A model generated the notes under the pieces. The model saw nothing but the letters and a program-made list of their open reading frames with translations. It searched no databases and had not been told where the DNA came from. DNA of 7,088 nucleotides from Lachnospiraceae bacterium (GTDB lineage: Bacteria; Bacillota; Clostridia; Lachnospirales; Lachnospiraceae): the NCBI GenBank assembly GCA_017964745.1, contig JAGCRJ010000280.1, positions 1 to 7,088 on the forward strand, in the 5' to 3' direction. How positions within the stretch are numbered: the first letter of the stretch is position 1; the number at the start of each line of letters is the position of its first letter. Both the position numbers and the translations under genes were made by a program. This document shows positions 1-6,039 of the stretch, piece by piece.

Positions 1-54
1 AAAGATCTTTATGACAGGGAAGGCCTTGAAGGCCTGTTAAATGAACTTTCATAA
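1..54 (+). CDS. C-terminal tail of a converging plus-strand gene (partial)
   Basis: The first 18 codons of the window are open in frame 1 and end in TAA at 52-54, reading KDLYDREGLEGLLNELS. The gene's body lies left of the window, so its function cannot be told. That it is a real gene end is suggested by the position: a hairpin with T-rich flanks begins 17 bases after the stop, and that hairpin also serves the minus-strand operon arriving from the other side. The tail carries a small duplicated unit (EGLEGL) written in DNA as an inverted repeat at 21-35. The call rests on only 18 codons and could be chance reading. Confidence 0.5.
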   Translation, partial: KDLYDREGLEGLLNELS

Positions 55-70
55 AACGGATTTCTTATAT

Positions 71-109
71 ATATAAAAACACAGGCTTTTAAAGCCTGTG
101 TTTTTATAT
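71..109. terminator. Bidirectional Rho-independent terminator between converging genes
   Basis: The left arm at 71-89 and the right arm at 91-109 are exact reverse complements. The GC-containing core stem is CACAGGC (80-86) paired with GCCTGTG (94-100), around a loop of TTTTAAA. An A run at 75-79 lies before the core and a T run at 101-105 after it, so the RNA from either strand has a stem followed by a U tract. It lies 14 bases beyond the phosphoesterase stop codon on the minus strand and 17 bases beyond the plus-strand stop at 54. It probably ends both transcripts. Confidence 0.9.
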
Positions 110-123
110 GTCCGAATATAAGA

Positions 124-942
124 TCAAATATCGATTATAACAACTTCCGGATGATTAAAGAATCTTGGAAGCGGAGTGCTTTCTCTTGCCAGACCTCTGC
201 TTACTACCATTATACTACCGTTTGGAAGTTCATATTGTCCGCTTACATACAATGCCATTGATCCCTGGTCGGGAACAAAAAGTCCCCGGTTTATAAAAGG
301 AATCCTGAACTGGCCTGCATGTGCATGTCCGGCAAGTATAAGGTCAAAATCATATTTCTCATATGTGTTAATCTTTTCCGGACGATGACTTGCAAGTATC
401 CGTATATGTGAAGGATCAGTTTCGGAATATGCCCTGTCAAACTGATCGATCCAGGGGTAGTATCCTATATCGGTGGGATCATCAACACCGCACATATCGA
501 TCGTATGATCTCCTGCTTCTATCCTCTCACAATCTCCTTCCAGAACATGCACCCCTATGGACCTGAGGTAATCCTTCATGGAGTCTGCTCTCCCACTCCA
601 ATATTCGTGATTTCCGGTAACATAGTAACAGGGATATTTGGTGACCAGATCTTCAAATACGATCTTAGCGTTTTCATCGCTAAGTTTATCATCGAATATA
701 TCTCCGGAAAAAACGACTATATCAGGTTCTTCGTTGTCTATCCGGTCAATCAGGCTTTTCTGCCCCTTGCCGTAATAACAGGAATGCAGATCTGTAATAA
801 GAGCAATCCTGAAGCCTATAGGACCGTTATCCGTAAGATCCAAAGAGATCCTTTCGGTCACGGGAATCCATGTCCAGGCATAGATGAATATAATGGACAA
901 AAGAAATATAGATACAAATTTTACAGCTTTTTTTATTCTCAT
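124..942 (-). CDS. Membrane-anchored calcineurin-like metallophosphoesterase (YkuE/YaeI type)
   Basis: A 272-residue protein with all the hallmarks of a two-metal phosphoesterase: DLH (D51, H53), GD (G80-D81), GNHE (N111-H112-E113), a lone histidine in ASHRP (H186) and GHAH (H206, H208). These residues hold two divalent metals and hydrolyse a phosphate ester; the substrate cannot be read from sequence. Residues about 7-26 form one hydrophobic segment after a basic start (MRIKKAVK), so the protein is probably a signal anchor with the catalytic domain outside. The C-terminal GLAREST...PLPRFFNHPEV pattern is typical of the YkuE/YaeI group. The ATG overlaps the stop of the upstream peptidase gene by 4 bases (ATGA). 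No clear Shine-Dalgarno precedes it, so translation is probably coupled. It is the last gene before the terminator. The family assignment is secure; the physiological role is unknown. Confidence 0.93.
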   Translation of the reverse strand: MRIKKAVKFVSIFLLSIIFIYAWTWIPVTERISLDLTDNGPIGFRIALITDLHSCYYGKGQKSLIDRIDNEEPDIVVFSGDIFDDKLSDENAKIVFEDLVTKYPCYYVTGNHEYWSGRADSMKDYLRSIGVHVLEGDCERIEAGDHTIDMCGVDDPTDIGYYPWIDQFDRAYSETDPSHIRILASHRPEKINTYEKYDFDLILAGHAHAGQFRIPFINRGLFVPDQGSMALYVSGQYELPNGSIMVVSRGLARESTPLPRFFNHPEVVIIDI

Positions 943-2927
943 TTGAATATGGTAAGGCGTTCCAGGTTCGGGACATAGAACGGACTTTCCTCATCTATCT
1001 TGTATACTTCATAGAATTTGGGAAATTGTCCGAGTATATAATTGATCCTGAACTTGGCTGGAAGATGATTATCTCCGTTTAATAATGCGGCACTTTCTTC
1101 TGTATAATATGTTGCTTTTCTTGAAGCGAATGTTTTGAAGAACAGATCGTAATCAACATTATCCTGCTCCTCCAGTATTCTTAAACAGATCTCCATTGCC
1201 ATAAGATCGGCATAAGTTTCATCTGCATAGTATGCGCCGTTGATCGGATCAAAATACTCTGTCTCTTTTCCGTCAAAGAATTGTATTATCCTTCTGATAC
1301 GGTCATCATATTCATTGATCTCTTCATCGGTCATCCACTGATCGTAATAGCCGTCACCTTCAAAATATATGCAGGATGGACCGAAGGAATGTGATATCTC
1401 ATGTGCAACCGTCATTCCGAGTTCAGCTATTTTTTCCTCATATGTCATATCGGTTTCAAGAAGCTCGGTTAATAATCCTGTAGTCAGAGTGATATTATTC
1501 AGGCTGGCATTATAATATGCATTGACATCAAAATTATTCTGGAAAAATGTTCCTCTTTCTTCATCGAAATAATAAAGCTGCGAATAAGAAAATTTTCTCC
1601 TGCTTTTTATTATATTGATAAAATTTTCAAAAAGATCATCACTCAGAACAACATCGGAAAGATCATAAACGTGGTCACTTACTCCGTATGAAGGTTTCAT
1701 CAGAACGATCTTTCTGACTGCGGTCTCCATACTCTTTTCCGAAAGCCATTCAAATTCTTTGACGACGCTCTGTGCCTGTGTCTTGATTGCAAAAACGAAC
1801 TGACGGATCTCTTTCAATTTTTCTTCATCAAAATATCTTGACTGATACTCAAGAGCCAGAACGTCTCTCGATACACTTATCGTGAAATAGAAAGCATTAT
1901 CATATTCCTCATCTTCATATCTGTTCCAGTCGCTGTTGATGAAACTTATATCATATATGATATTTAAGATGAGGGAATCTTTAAGTGCATCAAGATTATC
2001 TTCACAGAATAAAACATCAAAAAAATCAAACAGGTTTTCGGTGGCTACTATCGGTCCGTTGTATTCTTTTTCGGTGAATTCTTCAATGATATCAAATACA
2101 GGAACATCGATATTGTTCTGTTCAAAAGTTTCTTTATAGAAATACTGATATTTATATCCGTTTGCATAACTGTTCTGATACTCTCTTAAATACTGGCTGA
2201 TAACAACAAGATTGCTGAGCATCTTAATATATTCGGTCTGATCTATACCGAGCTTTTCAACATTTGCATATATCTCCGTCATGCTTCCGTCAGTGGGATT
2301 CGCAACAAAATTATTGTATTCATTTAAAAGATTATCATTTATCACAGGGGAGTAAACAGCATCAATATCCCCCCAGTCTCCGCCGGTAATATTAAAAACC
2401 AATTCATTACAGAAATATGAATAGTCTTTGTTTTTATATAGATCAAAAAGATCATCCAAAGTTTCCACATCATAAACAGGCTGAAGAAAAGCTGTCAGAG
2501 ATTCATTCAGAGAATCATTTACATTTTCTTCATAGAACTGATCATAGATATATTTGGTCTTGTACAGTGGATCGTCAGTTGGCAGGTCTGTCAGTGAAGA
2601 GTCATTAAGAATATCATAAAGTCTGGATCGTTCGATTTCATATGCATCATCATATTTAGTAGCATAAGTCGCTTCAGAACCCTCGAATTCCTTCAGCCAC
2701 TCTCCGTTTACATATTCATCGAAGTCCCAGATGGGAATTCCGTTATCGGTTATAGGATACTTTTTGACTTCATCGACTCCGACAATGCTTTCCTCATTGG
2801 ATAAAACGGTTTCGTTGTCGACAACGGAAAGATCAGAGGTGCTGTCGGAACCACACCCCCAAAGAGGGATAACAAGAGTAAAAGCTATGGAAAATGCGGT
2901 AAGCTTCCTGAATTTATTAAAGTTCAT
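939..2927 (-). CDS. M13 family (neprilysin/PepO-like) zinc metallopeptidase, lipoprotein
   Basis: A 662-residue protein, close to the usual size of bacterial M13 peptidases. The N-terminus has a basic stretch, a hydrophobic segment and the lipobox LWGC, with Cys25 as the predicted lipidated residue; a D/E/S-rich linker follows. The M13 N-terminal signature is seen as WDFDEYVNGEW (67-77). The catalytic part holds NAYY (N469), HEISH (zinc ligands H509 and H513, base E510), ETYAD (third ligand E570, D574) and HLPAKFR (H621, R627). The spacings match neprilysin closely (H583, H587, E646, D650, H711, R717). It should cleave small peptides at the outer face of the membrane. Differences from the norm are LTTG where most relatives have PAG, SFG rather than GFD after the zinc helix, and no C-terminal CxxW. 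It sits 6 bases after the cyclase gene and overlaps the phosphoesterase by 4. Confidence 0.95.
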   Translation of the reverse strand: MNFNKFRKLTAFSIAFTLVIPLWGCGSDSTSDLSVVDNETVLSNEESIVGVDEVKKYPITDNGIPIWDFDEYVNGEWLKEFEGSEATYATKYDDAYEIERSRLYDILNDSSLTDLPTDDPLYKTKYIYDQFYEENVNDSLNESLTAFLQPVYDVETLDDLFDLYKNKDYSYFCNELVFNITGGDWGDIDAVYSPVINDNLLNEYNNFVANPTDGSMTEIYANVEKLGIDQTEYIKMLSNLVVISQYLREYQNSYANGYKYQYFYKETFEQNNIDVPVFDIIEEFTEKEYNGPIVATENLFDFFDVLFCEDNLDALKDSLILNIIYDISFINSDWNRYEDEEYDNAFYFTISVSRDVLALEYQSRYFDEEKLKEIRQFVFAIKTQAQSVVKEFEWLSEKSMETAVRKIVLMKPSYGVSDHVYDLSDVVLSDDLFENFINIIKSRRKFSYSQLYYFDEERGTFFQNNFDVNAYYNASLNNITLTTGLLTELLETDMTYEEKIAELGMTVAHEISHSFGPSCIYFEGDGYYDQWMTDEEINEYDDRIRRIIQFFDGKETEYFDPINGAYYADETYADLMAMEICLRILEEQDNVDYDLFFKTFASRKATYYTEESAALLNGDNHLPAKFRINYILGQFPKFYEVYKIDEESPFYVPNLERLTIFK

Positions 2928-2933
2928 CGGAGA

Positions 2934-4289
2934 TTATCTTCCTCTTCTGTCCTGACCGCTGGAAATGTAGAAATTACGCTTAGCGTCATACATTCGCTCA
3001 TCAGCTAGCTTGGCAAGTTCGTCAATGCCCTTGTTCGGAACTTCTCTGTATGGAGCATATCCTACAGACATAGCAAGCTGAGGCACATATTTACCTTTCC
3101 ATTTGATCATGGAACGGGTCAGAGTGTTTTTCCTTTCTTCGAGTTTGTTCTCATCGCATTGTATCATAACCGCAAACTCATCACCACCGATTCTGTAAAC
3201 ATTTCCGAATTCTTTAAAGCAATTTTTGAGAAGTGATGCTGCACCGCATATAAGTTCGTCTCCTGCCTGGTGTCCGAGCGTATCGTTTGCCTTTTTCAGG
3301 CCGTTGATATCTACGGCAATATAGACAAAATCTTTATCCATACCGAAATTCTTATACTCGCTCAGTTTATCTTCATATGCTCTTCTGTTGTAGCAGTCGG
3401 TAAGCCTGTCTGTATTGGACAGCTTAACAACCATAAGATAGGAATCTCTGAGCCTGAAGATTACATTGGCAAACATTCCGATGAATACGGATATCAGGGC
3501 CATTATCACTAAAGTAATGATGATCCTTGAAACGGGATACCACCCCGATTTGGGACTTAAGGACAGCTCCCATATAAGGTTTTCGACATGAAACTGGACC
3601 GTGATCTCATTTACGGGTTTTGTAGCAGATTCCTGAATTATATGTTTTGTATTATGCGTATCCAGATATGAAAGTCTGTAATTGATCCCGAGTTCTTCAA
3701 GACTTTCAAGATTTAATGCTTCAGTAAGGGAATCGGATGATATATTGAATCCGACAAGACCCCAAAGTGTATTTTTCCCGGCTGATTTATACATGACGGG
3801 AATTGCGCCGGAAACGCCGAATCCGCCCTCCCTGATATCATATGAATTGGTAAGAATGGGATTACCCTGTTCATAAATACGGGGATCCGTCACATTTCCG
3901 GTTTTGGTAACATCGAGATAATCGTATCCGATAAGTGATTCATTGGTAAGCAAAGGATATACTTCAGAAACAACTCCGTCCGGAGCTATTGATATATATT
4001 TTAAAGAGATTCCGGTTTCATCCTTGACATTATCGTACAGATCATCTGCCAGAGATTCGAAAAATACACTGTTTCCTCCGAAATCCTGTAAAAGTATCTT
4101 GATCGCATCAGTTCTGATTATGACTGATTCGATGGTAGCTTCGATGTTATTGGCTTTTTCTTCGGCAATGTATCTGTAATTTTTCTCAATATTTGAAATC
4201 TCTTTTTGCACATAAAGATAATAGGCGGACGAAAGGATCGCCATATTTATGATACCTATTAAGATTACGTAAAGAATTCTCTTTTTCAT
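2934..4289 (-). CDS. CHASE-domain sensor diguanylate cyclase (GGDEF), membrane protein
   Basis: A 451-residue protein in three parts. Membrane segment 1 is at about 5-27. An extracytoplasmic domain spans about 28-250, with CHASE-like features: PDGVVSEVYPL (103-112), ESLIGYDYL (117-125), and a QGNPILTNSYDIREGGFG stretch (141-158) followed by the P-V-M-Y strand. Membrane segment 2 is at about 253-280. A cytoplasmic GGDEF domain follows, with NTDRLTDCYNRRAYE (292-306), the metal aspartate D327, ND (335-336), GHQAGD (339-344) and an intact GGDEF at 368-372. The active-site residues are all present, so it should condense two GTP into c-di-GMP in response to an outside ligand. The product-inhibition I-site (RxxD, expected at 359-362) is absent; K-E-F-G is found there. 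The start lies 2 bases after the ribonuclease stop, with only a weak Shine-Dalgarno, so translational coupling is likely. The CHASE ligand is unknown. Confidence 0.92.
   Translation of the reverse strand: MKKRILYVILIGIINMAILSSAYYLYVQKEISNIEKNYRYIAEEKANNIEATIESVIIRTDAIKILLQDFGGNSVFFESLADDLYDNVKDETGISLKYISIAPDGVVSEVYPLLTNESLIGYDYLDVTKTGNVTDPRIYEQGNPILTNSYDIREGGFGVSGAIPVMYKSAGKNTLWGLVGFNISSDSLTEALNLESLEELGINYRLSYLDTHNTKHIIQESATKPVNEITVQFHVENLIWELSLSPKSGWYPVSRIIITLVIMALISVFIGMFANVIFRLRDSYLMVVKLSNTDRLTDCYNRRAYEDKLSEYKNFGMDKDFVYIAVDINGLKKANDTLGHQAGDELICGAASLLKNCFKEFGNVYRIGGDEFAVMIQCDENKLEERKNTLTRSMIKWKGKYVPQLAMSVGYAPYREVPNKGIDELAKLADERMYDAKRNFYISSGQDRRGR
2937..2945 (-). promoter_or_regulatory. Probable ribosome binding site of the M13 peptidase gene
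   Basis: On the minus strand the bases read AGAGGAAGA and end directly before the TAA of the upstream cyclase gene. The purine-rich GAGGA part lies about 12 bases before the ATG at 2927, slightly far but usable. It supports the chosen start, which is also the one giving a proper lipoprotein signal peptide. The site lies inside the last codons of the preceding gene. Confidence 0.55.
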
Positions 4290-4291
4290 AT

Positions 4292-5332
4292 TTATCTGAG
4301 CTGCTCGTAAAGGGGAGGCAGTTCTTTCTTTCGTGTCATTTCAACAAGTCCGAGTGCGGTAATACCTGCTACGGAGACTTTCATTGTGTCGTTTAATGAT
4401 CCGGATCTGAGTTTTTCCAGCAGGCTTTCTCTGTCTTCGGTAGATACAAGGTTGATAAAGTCAATGATGATTATCCCTGATATGTTTCTCAGTCTTAACT
4501 GTCTGCAGACTTCGGAAGCTGCTTCCAGATTTACCGAGAGATATGCCGATTCCTTATCGGTTCCTTTTGAAGGTGAAAACTTACCGCTGTTTACATCAAT
4601 CACGGTCATTGCTTCCGTGTGCTCAATGTAGAGATAACCACCGCATTTAAGCCATACTTTCTTAGCTGTTGCTTCTTCAAGGACAGTTTTAAGGCTGTAA
4701 AGCTTTGAAAGGCCGAAATCATTATCCTCATACAGTCTTATATTTTCATAAGATGTCTTCAGATTCTCAAATACGGATTCAAGATCGGTAACGATCTCCG
4801 TGTATTCATTTTTCCTGAATACCTTATTCAATCTGTCCTTCAGAAAGGATTCATCCTTATACAGATATGAATATGCGGTGAGGTGTTTGGATTTCTCCCG
4901 CAGCATATCACCGTCAGGATATTTTGAATAATCGATCCTGGCCGTAAAGGTTGCTCTTTTGCCCTTCTGGGCATATGAAAACAGTTTGACCGGTAAGAGA
5001 TCACCCTGTTTAACGGATATGTCTTTGGGAAGCTTACTTAAGGGGAGATAGCCGTCCCTGCCGGATGCGTATTCAATAAATGCGGCACCGATATCGTTTT
5101 TTACATCCCTGACATAAGCGATGACGATATCACCGGAGTTTATACATTCGGGATCAAGAAGATCGTTCCCGCCGAGAACCGTTATACCTATGGGATTTCC
5201 GTCCGATAACAAAAATGCGATGATCTTCCCGTCAACATCGGTAATGATCAGTTTTGAATCTTCGGAACTTCTCATCTCATAAAGCTTTCTTGCGTTTTCT
5301 TTTTCGGATGATTGAAGCTTTATTCTGCTCAT
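4292..5332 (-). CDS. Short RNase E/G-family ribonuclease
   Basis: A 346-residue member of the Rne/Rng endoribonucleases, which cut single-stranded RNA in the cytoplasm during rRNA maturation and mRNA decay; E. coli RNase G has 489 residues. An S1-like RNA-binding domain lies at about 66-133 (GDIVIAYVRDV, GAAFIEY, GRDGYLPLSKL). The DNase I-like catalytic part has VWLKCGGYLYIEHTEA (226-241), VIDVNSGK with metal ligand D246, NLEAASEVCRQLRLR, and IIIIDF with D291. These two aspartates correspond to D303 and D346 of RNase E. GLVEMTRKK (328-336) is the conserved tail motif. Two things are missing: the region between S1 and the catalytic part is short and shows no IxRTxA 5'-sensor motif, and the protein stops before the CPxC zinc-link that joins RNase E/G dimers. 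It overlaps the DUF2344 gene upstream by 4 bases (ATGA). Calling it rng would overstate the match. Confidence 0.88.
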   Translation of the reverse strand: MSRIKLQSSEKENARKLYEMRSSEDSKLIITDVDGKIIAFLLSDGNPIGITVLGGNDLLDPECINSGDIVIAYVRDVKNDIGAAFIEYASGRDGYLPLSKLPKDISVKQGDLLPVKLFSYAQKGKRATFTARIDYSKYPDGDMLREKSKHLTAYSYLYKDESFLKDRLNKVFRKNEYTEIVTDLESVFENLKTSYENIRLYEDNDFGLSKLYSLKTVLEEATAKKVWLKCGGYLYIEHTEAMTVIDVNSGKFSPSKGTDKESAYLSVNLEAASEVCRQLRLRNISGIIIIDFINLVSTEDRESLLEKLRSGSLNDTMKVSVAGITALGLVEMTRKKELPPLYEQLR

Positions 5333-6039
5333 ATACCGATATCTTCAAGTGAGACAAGCTCACCTTTATCTCCCTGTGTAAACATATCAAGTCTGGTGAT
5401 CTTTAAAGCATTATCCGGAAGGGTTATACCGGCCAGATCAAAAAGGTATTCCATGACAAAGACCGGTTTGATGGAATCCGCACTGGAAGAATTGATGGTC
5501 ATTCTAACAACGGGTTCGCTATCTTCCGTCATCTCCAGCTTATATATGAATTCCTTCAGATCGATATCCCTTGAGGTTTTCCTGGTCTCTTTATGGTATA
5601 TGCAGGTTTCGGATGAAAGCATCCTGCCGATCATATCACCAAGAGTTTTCGCATCCGGACACAGATCCTTTTTATCATCATAGAATCTTATCTCATATTC
5701 GGATGCGAATACGGAGGCCATAGCATTACCGGCATCCTCCGGAAGGACTCTTACGGACCTTATCCTTATTCCGGGAACACTTGCCTCATTTAGTGAATCA
5801 AGTATTGCTTTGGTATCGGGATGTTCATCGTCGATACCTATGTCCATATATTCGCCTTCGCTTTCCATTCCCACACCCAGAGGCGATGCGAAAGTCATCA
5901 CCTGATGCGGAGAATAACCGCCGGTATAAGATACATTGACCTTGGCTCTTCTGATGCACTTCTGGAAATATCTCATCACATCCAGATGTCCTATATATCT
6001 GACTGCACCATGCTTTGTAAATCTGATCCTTATCTTCAT
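5329..6039 (-). CDS. TIGR03936 / DUF2344 radical-SAM-associated protein
   Basis: A 236-residue cytoplasmic protein of normal length for the family. The N-terminus carries the family signature: RIRFTKHGAVRYIGHLD (4-20), then CIRRAKVNVSYTGGYSPHQ (28-46), and MTFASPLGVGMESEGEYMDI (48-67). No iron-sulfur cysteine motif or other catalytic site is visible, which fits a partner rather than an enzyme. In Clostridia this family usually sits next to, or is fused to, a B12-binding radical SAM protein (TIGR03960) and upstream of an RNase E/G gene. Here the ribonuclease neighbour is present (ATGA overlap), but the gene upstream is a solute-binding protein. The biochemical function is not established. The start at 6039 overlaps the preceding stop by 4 bases, with GGAAG 10 bases upstream. 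Confidence 0.92.
   Translation of the reverse strand: MKIRIRFTKHGAVRYIGHLDVMRYFQKCIRRAKVNVSYTGGYSPHQVMTFASPLGVGMESEGEYMDIGIDDEHPDTKAILDSLNEASVPGIRIRSVRVLPEDAGNAMASVFASEYEIRFYDDKKDLCPDAKTLGDMIGRMLSSETCIYHKETRKTSRDIDLKEFIYKLEMTEDSEPVVRMTINSSSADSIKPVFVMEYLFDLAGITLPDNALKITRLDMFTQGDKGELVSLEDIGI

Noticed and set aside
21..35. An inverted repeat AGGCCTT-G-AAGGCCT that could be a terminator
   Set aside because: It is inside the coding tail of the plus-strand gene, encodes the repeated EGL unit and is not followed by a T tract. The true terminator is at 71-109.
505..978. A 157-codon plus-strand open frame
   Set aside because: It is antisense to the phosphoesterase, whose metal-binding motifs are all in the minus frame. 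It shows no recognisable domain and has no space for a promoter or ribosome binding site.
1948..1963. A perfect 16-base palindrome (ATATCATATATGATAT)
   Set aside because: It lies inside the M13 peptidase coding region, is made only of AT-rich codons for I-I-Y-D-I and does not recur in the window. Chance is the simplest explanation, though an operator cannot be excluded.
5312..5683. A 123-codon plus-strand open frame
   Set aside because: It runs antisense to the DUF2344 gene, is low-complexity (serine-rich from antisense codons) and has no family features.
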